NCBI RefSeq assembly: GCF_027744825.2
Contig: NC_071334.1
Location: 57,662,937-57,726,936 of the forward strand
DNA: 64,000 nucleotides
From: Synchiropus splendidus
Taxonomy: Eukaryota; Chordata; Actinopteri; Syngnathiformes; Callionymidae
Direction: 5' to 3'
Position 1 is the first letter of the stretch, and each line of letters starts with the position of its first letter. A program made the translations under genes and the position numbers. This document shows, in pieces, positions 39,520 to 51,900 of the stretch. The notes under the pieces are model-generated. The model did not search any database and was not told where the DNA came from. It worked only from the letters and a program-made list of their open reading frames with translations.

Positions 39520-40150
39520 TATTTTTTTTGCACTTAATTAAGTCGCCAAGTGGCTGTCAGGAATAATTTTTTGTAGCAGCATGAGGCCGAGGGGCCAGGG
39601 TGGACTTGACATTTGATAATATTGCGTCTCCTGGTTGATTGAAATTGATTTTGGAGGGAGGGGAAAGGGGGGCGATCGCTGTCACCATGATTGTTTGACA
39701 GTTCTCAGCCAATCGGCCTCAAGGACAGCCCACAGACCCCCATTGTTTGGGAAGTAATATTCCGACAACTGGTGCCGCGACACCTTCAGTGTGTTTGCGT
39801 GTCAACACGCGTACTGAGGGTCAGGCTTGAAGCACCGTCGCAGGGTCATGGAACTTGCAGTCACACTTCCCATGAATCAGTTCAGCGCTTCAGACGTGAG
39901 CGTGGCGGCGGCGTTCTCCAGCACCACACACACACACACACACACACAGTCTGGGAGTCTTTCCACTCTCCGCACCCTTCAGCAACACTTCCCCTCTCTC
40001 ATGCTAATAGTAGTTATAAAGCAACATGCAAATGACTGTTTTAATTGTTATCTTATTAGCTGGATGTGGAGGCCATTAGGTGAAGAAGACCATGATGAAA
40101 TGCCACTCTGAAGAAAAAGGCAATCAATCAGGATAATTAATTACGAATAG
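39520..40150. promoter_or_regulatory. Candidate conserved noncoding element cluster
   Basis: Contains CACTTAATTAAGTCGCCAAG (39530-39549), GTTGATTGAAATTGATTTTG, a PBX/MEIS-like TGATTGTTTGACAG (39688-39701), a SOX-like CCATTGTTTGGG (39740-39751), octamer ATGCAAAT (40026-40033), and GGATAATTAATTACG (40131-40145). A (CA)n tract (39924-39948) splits the block. Dense developmental transcription-factor words suggest an enhancer; no alignment was available. Confidence 0.38.
39924..39948. repeat. (CA)n microsatellite
   Basis: About 12 CA units. Confidence 0.95.
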
Positions 40151-42323
40151 GAAGGCGCCATCAGTGTTTCAATAATGTTTACAATCAGCAACTGACTCCA
40201 CTTACGACTCGGACTGAGTCTCTGTTTCCTGTTGTTCAGAGTGACTCAAGCAAATATGATGCTTTGGATGTCTCAATATTCATTCATGTCAAAAGATCCA
40301 TTTTTAGATCTGTTTCATCTGATATTGCTGCACAATACGTGCAGGTATCCAAAAACACATCACCAACTAAAAGTTCTGTACTGTAGTTAGTGTTTTAAGT
40401 CACAGCTCAGTGTCTTTCAATTTCCTCATGCAAAAATAGCCTAGTAAAAGGTGTCTGATCGGAGGGGTGTCACTCAAACATAGTGTTCACATGTCTGATG
40501 CTGCGCTGACTGCTGCACTGCATGAGGAGAAGTAAAAGGGGCGTGGCGCAGACTTTGCGAGCTCCATGGTGCTGCTCAGGATGTGAATCTCACACAAACT
40601 CAAATAAGTGTGCCGTCAGATATCACAATAGATTTTGGCAGAACTGATGAGAGAAAAACTTTTTTTCCTCAAGAATTTTAGAATGAAGACAGAAAATAAA
40701 ACATTGTGTCCCCTGGTTGCTGAAGTCCAGCAGTGGGATGTTTATGTGTTATTTCTTCCGCAAGCCTTTCTTTGAAAACCAATTGGGAAACCAGAAAATA
40801 AATGGATTCATATGGATTTAATTAAGACAGCAATTGCAATTTTTCATATTTTAGATGAGCCTTGTCCAGAAAATGAACATGTTGAATACATTTGTCCAAT
40901 ATATTAAAGCGGCAATGTATGCTTTAAGAAAAAATGTTTTTGGCGGCACCACTGGTAAAATAGTGTAATTGCAAACTGTGTGTAAGCGACCCAGTCCCCA
41001 CCCTCGGATCCCATGTTTATTTGTTAGTGAGGAAAATCTGTGGCGAAAAGAGCGAATAAGTGATCCCAGATGGCAATATACACAACACTATCCAGCTTAT
41101 ACATGCAAGGGGTCCTCCAGAAGCATCTATCGACAACATCAGGAATTGAACTCCAACATGATCCAGCGAGGCTGGAGCTCCTGCAAGACCAATTTACCCA
41201 GATAATAAAACTTTATTTTGATTCAGAGTGAAGCAAAGGGGAAAGTTTTTGAACTCACTGAATTGGTGATGATAAAACTGCATTTTTTAATCTCTCTCCA
41301 GTCTGCAGCCATCCTCACACGCTTCGTCTCTTTATACCAGAATGTGCAACTTGAATTCCGCAAGCAACAGCCTTCAGTCACTGCAATGTTTCTTTCTGGA
41401 TTCCTGTGCGAAAAATATGCCATAAACCAACATGTTCATCCCCACCTGCATGATGCGTTTGATCACATGAGACTTCATCTGTAAAAAGCGCTCACATTTC
41501 TGATGGTGTGGTGGCGCTCTTTAAAGCCGTGGTGGTGCGCCTGGCTGGATTACATGTAGCGGTAGACATGTAGCTGTACAATAATAAAGATGAGGTGCAG
41601 CTTTTTTTCTTGTCTAACTTAATTATATCATAACTCAGCATTTTTCATTCAGGAGCATACAAACACTGATCAAAGGGTGAACACCTAAACATCTTTTCAC
41701 ACTTTGATTTCAAGTTGACAGTAGAGAGTGACGTCAGAGTTACTAGAGAGAAACTAGTCTTCTTCAATAAGTTCCAGAACAACTATAAGCGATGAGGCAG
41801 AACAGCGGGGTTCGCTGCAGCAGCTGCAGAGACACAGTTGTGATTGAACATGTGAGTCTTGTCCAAACCAGATAGGGAGACCACACTGCTAATGACAGTG
41901 GCTCGCCTAAACTTTTTTTCCCGTCTGATACATTTTTTCAGCTAATATCAAAGCTAAAAATATGTTCCCGACATTTGATAACACACCCAAGGCCTGCGAT
42001 AAACACAAAGAATGACATCGGTATAAATTGTTATTTCAGCATCTGAGCCCTTGAGTGCTTATTTCTCTTGCTCTGTCAGAGTCACACTCTCTTCTTAGAC
42101 TCTTCACTGTGAACTCTTGCCTCTGTTATGATGATCGTGAGTGATCGGTGCTGAGTTCGCTCGACAATGGTGCCGTGAAATGATTTGGTAGACATGTGGG
42201 TGGGTTGTGGCTACCTCACTCTCAGGCTACGCCCCTGGTCCGGTCACCCAGAGAAAGTCCTGTTGTCTAGAGATTCCTTGTACTGAGAGTTAGAGATACA
42301 GACTTGGCGACATCTGTCTGTTC
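40151..42323. other. Intergenic, no gene seen
   Basis: Unique sequence without recognised coding content; open frames of up to 88 residues lack any recognisable motif. Confidence 0.4.
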
Positions 42324-42540
42324 AATCAGAATCAGAATCAAATTTCTTGCCATGGTCAAGAAAGTGGTTAGGAATAAAGTGCTGTCATGAGCAAAAACAT
42401 AAAGTAAAATAAAATTAAATAAAACAAAATATAAATTCAACAGTCTGACGGCCGAGGGGAAGAAGCCGTTCCTGTGACCGGAGGTTCTGGTCTGCATCGA
42501 CCGCAACCTCCTGCCAGAGGGAAAAGGGATAAACCTGTCA
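42324..42540 (-). mobile_element. Non-LTR retrotransposon 3' fragment, tail (TTCTGA)n
   Basis: Minus-strand copy of the family seen at 29.7 kb, longer at its 5' side. The tail is AATCAGAATCAGAATCA at 42324-42340. The upstream part contains AACAGTCTGACGGCCGAGGG and AAGAAGCCGTTCCTGTGACC (42439-42480), comparable to the AGCCTGACAGCAGCAGGAAC stretch in the 18.3 kb element, so all three may belong to related LINE families. Confidence 0.65.
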
Positions 42541-42560
42541 TCACAGAAAATGTGAAAATA

Positions 42561-42630
42561 ATATATTATATTATATTGTATTATATTATATTATATTATA
42601 TTATATTATATTATATTATATTATATTATA
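42561..42630. repeat. (TTATA)n pentanucleotide microsatellite
   Basis: About 14 units with one variant (ATATTGTATT near 42575). Confidence 0.95.
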
Positions 42631-43965
42631 GATGTATAAATCTTAGCTTTTGCTGCTTTAATAACTGTCCAAATGATCCAAGTTGGTCCAACATATCATG
42701 CATCTATATTTGTGACATGCCTTACATTTGACTGTGTAAAACCTCCAATACACAAACCCACAATGTCAAACAATAAATTAAAATCACCAAGTGGATTAAA
42801 TTAACTAATTAACTAATTAACATATTCATGAAATTTTCACGCTATCCTCTGCATTTTTTGGCTGACTCTCCACTCTTACAGTGAATGCTTCCCACTTCAA
42901 ATATAAATAACAGAGTCAGTCATTTTAAACCTACTTGCCTATGTGAGAGTGGTCCACTCAAAAGTAGACCAGATGAAGTGTTGAAAAGAATCCACTAATA
43001 ACTGCTTTGTGTGGAAAGTCTTTTCATCCAAAATACATATTTGTGGTCACATTGTCCACACGTGTGACGTATTTGTAGGTCCAAATAGTGAAGCCAGGTT
43101 TTCTCACCACAAGTCTGTGTGTCTCCTCCTGTGTCCACCACACTGTCTTGGTTTCACTTAGATTCTTTCTTCACCGTTTCATCCACTCACTTTAAGACAC
43201 ATTTGCCTGTCATTCCATCATACTGACTCATCTTTCCTTACACTTTCCTCTTCATTCTCATTCGTCCGACCCCCTTCCTTCCGGCTGTTGCCTCTTGTCC
43301 GACAATCAAGCTATTAACCTCTGACCCAGCATCTCTTTTCCCATCACCGCTGCAGTAATTAGGAGGACAATCCACCCCACCTCTTCCATTTAATCTTGCA
43401 CACACACACATTCGTCCACAGCAGTAGATGAATGTGTGTGTGTGTGTCTGTGTGAGAGAGCAGTTCATATGAGTGTGTGTGAGCAGTTCATATGAGCAAA
43501 TTAAAACGTCGGAGCATGTAGATGCTGTTGGACCTTGTCTACTGTAAGACACAGATCTCAACACAGGACTCATCTTTGGCTGCTGACACATGATCAGGTC
43601 AGTGGGGTAACTTCTAATCATGCAGTTGGAAGTTCTGAGTTTAAGTCAGAAGTCTGTCATGACTCAAACCTGTTATTGGTTAACCCACTCAGTTCTAGTT
43701 GTGGTTACTAGGAATCAAAGCAGCTATTACGCCTTCGCACTTCAGTTGCCTGGATGCTCTACAGGACCCTCAAAACAGTGTTTAGATCACAACAATAGAT
43801 CTGCTGGGAAATAACCTACTTAAAGATAAAAGACGGGAAGTTGGCAAGGAGTAACTTCACCAATAAAAGTGTTTTAATAAAGTCTGTTGACAGTAGGAAA
43901 ATCTAAAAATACATGACATTATTTGATTATTTATTTTGCCCTATCCTGAAAGACCAGCTGAAAAA
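42631..43965. other. Intergenic, no gene seen
   Basis: AT-rich unique sequence with short CA/GT tracts at 43399-43450. A duplicated GAGCAGTTCATATGAG word occurs at about 43458-43473 and 43480-43496, separated by GT repeats. Confidence 0.4.
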
Positions 43966-44104
43966 CCAGTGGTGTCCAAACTGCTCCACCAAGGGCAGCA
44001 GTGGGTGCAGGTTTTTGTTCCAACTGCTTGTTTCTTGCCTCATTGGTTAAGCTATGTGTACTTGATAGGTTGGAGCAAAAACCTGCACCACCCTGGCTCT
44101 TTTA
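43966..44104. mobile_element. Fold-back (MITE-like) DNA element, hAT-like
   Basis: Near-palindromic: GGTGCAGGTTTTTGTTCCAAC (44004-44024) pairs with GTTGGAGCAAAAACCTGCACC (44069-44089), one mismatch in 21. The left end CCAGTGGTGTCCAAACTGCT resembles a widespread fish non-autonomous element whose ends read as GTGTCCAAA. The right end is degraded. Superfamily assignment is an inference. Confidence 0.6.
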
Positions 44105-44589
44105 AGACCTCATCCACTCAACATCCATATGAGCACTTGCAGCTATTTTGCTCTCTATTCCAACAAAATTGGTCCACACGTTAGATGATTTTAGCCTCAG
44201 TTCACTGAGTCAGTCTCTGTTTATGTATAACATCTGCATCAAGTTTGTGGGTTGGAAATAACATTAAAGTTGAAGACAGTATGGTCACATCAGATATTAG
44301 TAAATTAGAAATAAATTTAACATCTTCTGACTGGATGAGGCATGGAAGACATATGTTTAAGAAATTTAGATTTGAGTTTCAGAGCACTGAAGCTCAGCCA
44401 GAGTCACTGTTTTGTTCCAGTAAATGATGGTAGTAACACATACGCACTCGCTCATCGAGGCTGACAGAGCCGCTCAATGAGCTGTCAGAAGGTTGCGTGG
44501 CACCAGTCATTGGCTGGTCACTGTCTGTCTGTCTCTGTATAAGTCTTGTTCTCCCCCTCCATCCTCCTCCCTTCCCCCCTCCCACTATC
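44105..44589. other. Intergenic, no gene seen
   Basis: No coding or repeat content recognised beyond a C/T-rich stretch at 44550-44590. Confidence 0.4.
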
Positions 44590-44955
44590 CCTGTTGACTC
44601 ATTAACACAACATACAATTAAAGTGTGTGTCTCAGTGTCAGACCCCTGCTATTAGCACCTAAACCTAAATGGCACTTGGCAGGCGGCGTCCTCCTCCCAG
44701 TCAAACAATTAAAGACCTCACACACACACGCACACACACACACACATACGATCGACATCGAGGAAGGTGTTAGCACCTAATTATCTTTACACAGCGGTGC
44801 GCAGTATAGCTGCACTGCTTTTGTAGGTGGTCACCTCTGTTAGCATATTAAAATTTAAACAGCTGAGTTTAATTATTTTCCTTATCTCATTCTCTTTCCA
44901 AGATAAATGGCTGCCATCCACAGAATGAAAATGACTTTTGATGGCGCCTGTTATT
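44590..44955. promoter_or_regulatory. Candidate conserved noncoding element
   Basis: Contains TATTAGCACCTAAACC and GTGTTAGCACCTAATTATC (44768-44786), AAACAATTAAAGACC, CATATTAAAATTTAAACAG and CAGAATGAAAATGAC, interrupted by a CA tract (44717-44745). The repeated TTAGCACCTAA word with homeodomain cores on each side is the main support. Confidence 0.35.
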
Positions 44956-47028
44956 ATTATTATTTTTGTTTGTTTGTTTCATTCGTAGGTTGTGTTACAA
45001 GCTGAGGTAAATCAAATATTAATACATTCATTTAAAAAAGATCACGCCAACAGGAATGTATTAAGAAGCAGTGTAAGACCGACACAAATGAAATAAATGC
45101 ATCTTGTTGGATTTAATCTAATTTAAGATGTTTTTTTTCCTTGGAAAAACACACACTTGATCTTCAACAACTTAAAAACAAGACGTTATAGCACTGTGCT
45201 GCACTTTACCGACCGACCAGAGTCAGACACACACACCGGAAGACACGCACGCACACCAAGTAAATATCAGAGATGTAAATCCTCTTCACACTGTTGCCTA
45301 ATTACTCCCAACAACATGGTAGCTGATTAACTTGTAATTGCTGCTCTGAACACAGCGTGTCCCTCTCTCCTCGTTAGGGTTATTACTGACTATAATTACC
45401 GCTAATGTGCAGGAAGGAAAACACACAACACCGGACGCAACAAACATAAACACAGGTGAAGGCGAATTCACACCCACCAGCAGCAAATGTATCATTTCTT
45501 ACCGCACAAGCATAAAGGCGGCTCACCAGGAGGACACTTAGCATCCTGGAAACTGTGACTGGAGCACAAAGCAATAACAGTGAAATTTAGAAAACTCTAT
45601 TCCTTTTCGCTGCATTGTCTGGAGCTCACAGCGCTTTTCCTTGAAGCCAAAGTCATGTAATGGACGTCATATGTCACTCTGTGTCTCAACGGCATCCTTC
45701 AAATACATCTCCGAACCTTGTATCGGTATCAGTTTTTCTTTTTTTGGATGACCATTTGGGGGAAATCTGATAAAAACAAGTGATTATCAAAATATGTTTT
45801 TTCATGTTTTGGGGAGAGCTGCTTTAAGTATATCCCAGCGCCACACAGATCATATCCCAAATTGTTTTGATACCCTGCAGGAATTCAGCTAAGTAGTGAC
45901 ATATGTTTTGCATTCCCACTAAGAGCAGGATTTTTTTATCCGCTCAAAGATCTCAAACGTGGACATAAAAATGCACTTCTGTTTATTAAACAATTTCTTT
46001 TCTAAGGAATATTTTATATTGTTTTACAACTGAAGCAGTAATGTGATTGGTTAGAATGGCACGAGGCATCATATTAATAAAGTAATGATGGAAATTTCTT
46101 CCAAACACAAAGTCTCAAACGATCATTAAGCTAGAGTAAATAGGTCTTGATGCTTTCATGAATGGTGAAAGCATCATGACAGGTTTTCAGGAGCCGTTTC
46201 AGACTGTGATATTGCTCTTTGTACGCAGCGATCGTGCTGATCGATTGACTAGTTTAACTTCGGAGGTCAACAATCAGTGCTTCGGTGAGGTGGTCGACTG
46301 AACTGTCATCATGGTCTATATGCTACCATCGGCAGGTTCCTGGATAGGAATTTGCAAGTTTTTGTTTAAAATAAAATGTTCTGAGGAGGCTGTTTTCTAG
46401 TGAGAACTAAGAATCTAAAAAATCGGAATGAGGATGAAGATCGGTTTGTTGTGTCTTCACTGCAGACATCAACAAAGACAGAGGATCACTACTGCGTCAT
46501 CTGAGGTTATACATATGAGTTCTTCATTGTATATGATGTATTTAGATCATCTTCACATCTCAAGAGTAGTTTGTTTCTGTTACATCCACCGGGGTTCAAT
46601 CCCACCAAGCAGCTCCACTTCTTCTTCTTCTGAGGGTAGTTTACCGAAAAGAATGCATTGTTTACAAAACATGGAACTGCTTCAACTTTGACTGGAGAGT
46701 ATCGTTCAGACAGGAAGTCAGTCTGTGAAAAGTGACGCGAATCCAAAAAATTTCGTAATATAACACTAGGTTTGCGTTTCACTATGACAGTGATGTTGCA
46801 CTGTAGTTCCTGATCAGGATTCTGCTTCTCACACAAGAAACTCTCAACAGTTGAGATTTTACTAGATCCAGTCGTGTGACCTGACAAGAGTGCAGGCTGT
46901 CGACTGATCTGCTGATTTATGACCCACTCCATCTCTGCTGCGAGAGAAACACAGACACAGACAAAGCAGCATGAGGAGATTCAGGTTTTAATCACGTTAA
47001 ACTCAAGAAAACATTTCATAATGATGAT
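44956..47028. other. Intergenic, no gene seen
   Basis: Includes a perfect 11-bp hairpin at 46148-46176. A 141-residue minus-strand frame (46507-46932) has no recognisable domain and is treated as chance. Confidence 0.4.
46148..46176. repeat. Perfect hairpin
   Basis: TGATGCTTTCA and TGAAAGCATCA form an 11-bp stem with a 7-nt loop. Function unknown. Confidence 0.7.
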
Positions 47029-47085
47029 TATAAGATAAGATAAGATTTTATTTGACCAGTCAGCACTGTGACACATGATCTAAGT
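47029..47085 (-). mobile_element. Possible retrotransposon 3' tail, (TTATC)n
   Basis: Plus strand TATAAGATAAGATAAGATTT followed by TATTTGACCAGTCAGCAC. On the minus strand this is an AATAAAATC end followed by TTATC units, the form of a short LINE/SINE 3' end. Confidence 0.4.
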
Positions 47086-48440
47086 TTGCTAGCACAGTGT
47101 TTTAAATTATTGTATTCTAAACTAAATTTGTGTCATGTTTTAAAAAAAATTATGCTCAATTGATCGCTGCAAAGGCAACAACGTACTTCCCTGAACACAG
47201 TCACTCACACGCCGCTGCTGCTCACATTCATTCAAGTCAGGTAAATAGCGAACCATGATTGTATAGTGCAACGACTGAAGCCTCAAGTACAGTGTATGTG
47301 CGGACGAAATGATCTGATTTACAAAATAATCTCATCCTGTGGCAGCTCAAGCTTTGCTCGGAGTTTAAGTTTACTACAACCACACAGCATCAACATTCAA
47401 CCAGTGCCTCACAAGATCTCATATCGCAACATATTCCCCTGCTCCCATGTTATTGGTAAATGCAACAAGTACCTTGTTCGATCAAAATATTACTTGCTTT
47501 TGTGACTACTGTTGTCTTGTCCGAAGCGTTTGTTTACGATGATCGAGTTCCGCTCATTATGTATGTTGTGTGCGAGTATTGTGTAGTGAAGTGGCAACTT
47601 TCAGGGAGAACGCTGAGGCAGACGGGACAGTGATGTCATGTTTTCAAAATTGTCATGATCATCCGTACACGTGGAGACACAAAATTACAAAAAGTTTTCA
47701 AATCGATTCACTCTGGAACCCAGTTTCAAAAAGTACTGTGAATAAAAATGCTGGATCCATGTGGACAAAACACCTATACGACACAGACTTGTGTTGCTAT
47801 GCTATGGATGTACAGTAATAAGAGTGTGCCATGCTTTTCAGTTGTAAAACATGAAAGATGTAAGCACAAAAAATGTACTCCGCGTACTTTGCAGCGAAGA
47901 GTTTGTTCGTCACTGGTCCCTGAAGTTTATGCTTCATTACAAAAGCTCCAAATAATTTGAATTATTAGAATATTATTAGAATTTATTTTATCAAGTCTGT
48001 TGAACTGCTGCAGTTTGTGTAACTTATGAATTTCAATTGAATTTCTGTTGGGAGAACATAGCAATGCTACTGCTGTTTGTATTTGAACATTCTTTCTCAC
48101 TGGTGAGGAAGCAATTTGCAGCAAATATTTGCAAACTGTGTGAGAAATTGGGCGCCTTATTGTCTAATATTTTTGTCACATTACAGAACATGTTTAGTAT
48201 GTTAATCGTAACTCACCATTTAAGTCTTCTTATAAGTGAGAAAATCACAAAGACTTAACATTACATTTGCACGTGAATAGTGTTAGACGTATCACAAAAT
48301 AAATACATGTAAATGCGCTGCACAGGTACGATGGTACCCTAGAACGTCACTTCAAACTCTTTACAACTCTAGAAAATGAAGTCAGTGACTTGCATGCAGT
48401 TTAAAGCCCTTTATGTAGGCTGTGTTTCCAATAATATCTA
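47086..48440. other. Intergenic, no gene seen
   Basis: AT-rich; small open frames without motifs. Confidence 0.4.
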
Positions 48441-48900
48441 AATGGATAAAGTGCGTGCTGACTGCTGTAGGACTTCCTCCACTCACTCTTCCATACTCTT
48501 GCCTCCACTGCGGAGAAAAAGGCATTTGCTTAAATTCAAATCCGGCTTAATCATAACTCTCCAACTAAACTTGCTGTGAGAGAAAGCTACAAGCTCAAAG
48601 CTCCTTTTAAGTTCATAATCACTTTCTCCTTTAGCTGGGGATAATGGTACTACTTGTGGGAGATTTAGACCACGTCTGTTTTCCGCACCCTGCCCCCTCC
48701 TCTACCGTGTTTCCCTCTGTTTCCCCCAAACACTATCTCTTTCTCTTCGGACCATTAGTGATATTGCCGGGCCGCGGACCTCTGTGTTAAGTCACTTAAT
48801 CAAAAGCAATGGGTTGAAAATCTTGTTTGGCCTCTTATGTCTGATTCATTCCTGCAGACAGGACCAGCACAGAGACAGAGAGAAGGCCAGGGGGGAAATA
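48441..48900. promoter_or_regulatory. Candidate conserved noncoding element
   Basis: Balanced composition with GGCATTTGCTTAAATTC, CGGCTTAATCATAAC, ACCATTAGTGATATTGCC and GTCACTTAATCAAAAGC (48530-48810), homeodomain and TCF/LEF-like words. Texture-based inference. Confidence 0.3.
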
Positions 48901-51900
48901 AATGGAGAGCGAGACAGATAAAGCAAGTGAGCGGGTGTTGATAGCCGAGTGAGATGACCACAGAGGGAGCAGGCGAGAGGACATTAGGTGGTGGCGCTAT
49001 GTGTTATCAGCTAAGGAGCAGAAGAAAGGCCATCATTGGCTTGCTCAGCCCCGGGGAGAGGAAAGGCCACCGTTCAGCCAGCCACTTTACCACCTTGCAC
49101 ACAAATGAACACACACACACACACACACATCTAAAATCATTGTCACACATCAAAAACAATCTACATCACATCTCCTCAACTCTGTCCTCACAAATGATGT
49201 CAACACCTGAAGAAAAATCGACTAAAATACAACTGAAATAGAACAATCTTTTGCTAAATTTTTATCCACGATACCATAGATTTTATTTTATTTTCAGATT
49301 TATAATTTTCTCAAATGAAGCAATGTGAATGGAAATGAAATACAGTAGAAGAAGTAAGAGGGGGTGGACTGAGGAGGCAGAAGATGCTGTCATTGCAGCA
49401 CCTACTGATGTTAGTAGTTTTCACTGATGTTTCAGGAAAGTAGCCCCAGTGATTATCAAAGTGTTTGTTTGTGAAGAATGACTGTCAGCTCCTTCAAATT
49501 TAAGGACGTGCATGATGAATTCTCTGAAGAACTTTTCCAAGTTGGGAATGAGCTAAAATCTGGAATATGGAATCCAGAATTTTGTTGCTTGACAGTGGTA
49601 CTGAATAAGTTTTACTGCATATAATGTAAATACTTAGCTAGAAGGAAAGCGTTTCACATTAATGTCCATCAGCGCAAAACATATGGACTATCATCATAAC
49701 TGAGGAGCCTTGAAATCTTCAAGAAAGTGAGTTAAGTAAAACTAAATTACTTCATTCTACTAAAACTTTTCTGCATAGTTTCCTATTGTCACAACCATCA
49801 GGGATGAAAGAATACAGAGAGTGGCTCTGACTGCATTTTGGCCAAATCTGAAGCACATTGACACATGATCAAATGATGACATGCATAAAAAACATACGTA
49901 TATATTGACCCAATAAAACTGTATAAAATTGATTATTAAATTATTAAAACAGGACAAAAGCAAAAACTATGAAAGTCACAGAAAAAAAAGATTTTCCGGC
50001 AACTTGACGATGAGCACACGATGAAAAGACATTTCAATTCTTCACCAGAGAATAATGCAGTGTTGAATAAAAGCACATTTATTTGGGTGCGTGCGTGTCG
50101 GGGTGATGGGTGATCCAGGGGCTCTGCACTCGGTGGGGGGCAAACGCAGCATATGGAGCAGCAGACCAGCAGCAGCTACACACATGCTCACAAACCTTCT
50201 CACATAGACAGAAGCACTGATTTTATTTTTCATGTTGTGATTTAGAAACCAGAATGCCCCCCCTCGCACACTGCATCTGACAGCTTTAAATAATCGAGTG
50301 TTTGTCTTGTGGAGGATGTGCGACAGAAGAAGGAGGAAGCAGAAAAGGAAATATGGTGTGTGTGCTTAAACTCATCAGAATACATCTTCAGAATAAAGAA
50401 TAACTTCCAGCAATAGCCATTAGAGACAAAAATACCATCTGTAAAAATTAGGAATCACAATTTGTCAAAAGTTTTACCTGCAAATCCCAGAAGCACAGAT
50501 TTAGATCCAAATAATGCACGCCAACAGCAAAGAGCACATTAATACACTCTACGACTTTGTCTTAGTTGGACAAGTTGTATGAGGAAAGCTTTTTCTCTCC
50601 AAACGTACAAAAGCCCCACACTGAATACCGATAAGACGGTTTCAAATTTGGTAAGTGAATTGAATTTTCTTAATTACGGTAAAAGTCCTAAAGTGGGGTA
50701 TTGTGTCATGAATCGCCCTATGATGCACATCAGGAGCGGACAGTAATCCCTCGCAATTTAAGACGATCACATTTTTCATTTCCTAATTGAGAATAGGATG
50801 GATTTAGGGATGAAGTACAGATCCAGAGAGAAACTGGTGTAACTTGCTCATCTCTCATTTCTCTTTTTCATATTCCTCTTTATGTCATGACCTTTAGTAT
50901 CTGCATGTCTATTGTCAGCAGGATTTGGGACACTGCGTTGTGGACACTTAAGATTAGTAGCTTTATTTTGCTGACTCAAAACTTGTGTGTGAAAGGTTGG
51001 AGTCCAACGTGAGCGGCAACATTTAGTTAGGTTAAACGTTTCATTTTTGGAGTCAGTAATTGTTAGTCGAGTACAGGAAGTGGTTATGGAGTGTAGTGGC
51101 TGAACTTCTTTTATTGTCCAAGAGTCAGTGCCAGCTGACGGTCGAGGAAGTACAGTCTTTCACACGGCAAATAGCGACGGTGTAATGTATATAATTGTCT
51201 CGTAACATGATAAGGAATCTATTGGGTGTTGATGTGAAGACTGCGTCGTGACCATACAGAATATACAGTGACCAAGACCAAGCTGAGCCAAGAGTTTGTT
51301 ACATACAAAATACAAAATACAGCATTTCTCATGCAGTGAGAAATAAGTGAGTGTGTTTCTATGTGACTAATAGACACCCGCTTCTGTATTCAGTTTGGTT
51401 TCAGTCTTGGCCTTGCTTGTGCATGGTCTTGTCTCAACACAGCCATGGTCTTGACTCCAAGTGTAGTGTGACGTCGGCGGTGAGCGTACTCCACCTTGTG
51501 ACCACAGTTGGTTCAATTTCTCCTGTCTTCAGAGAAGCCCTCACTCAGTCATTCTCCATCACACTCGTGCCTCACAGTCTTCTGTGACCCTAAAACAACT
51601 ATTATCCCTGTTCATAGCGTATGACAAAAGTAACTGTCACGTGACCTTCACACTTCTGACACGATTTGTTGATCAGAGTGGGAAATACCTAAACTGACCT
51701 GTCCTCTGACTCTGTGTTCGATACCAAAGAGAGAGTCTGCGTTTTCAGCAGTGCACTAAGCAATAAACTTGGCTTTCGAAGGCCTGAGGAAAACACCCTG
51801 CCCTTGTCTCCAGGGTCCAAAGGAAACGACTCTGTTTCCGTGATCAACCAGTTGTCCGAAGTGCAACACCAACGCAGCAAAAATGCATCAAATAAAAAGC

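Noticed and set aside
46590..46612. GGGGTTCAATCCC word resembling a tRNA T-arm
   Set aside because: No matching acceptor, D or anticodon stems around it, and the T-stem does not pair over five bases.
46507..46932. 141-residue minus-strand open frame
   Set aside because: No recognised domain or flanking exons; frames of this length are expected by chance in 64 kb.
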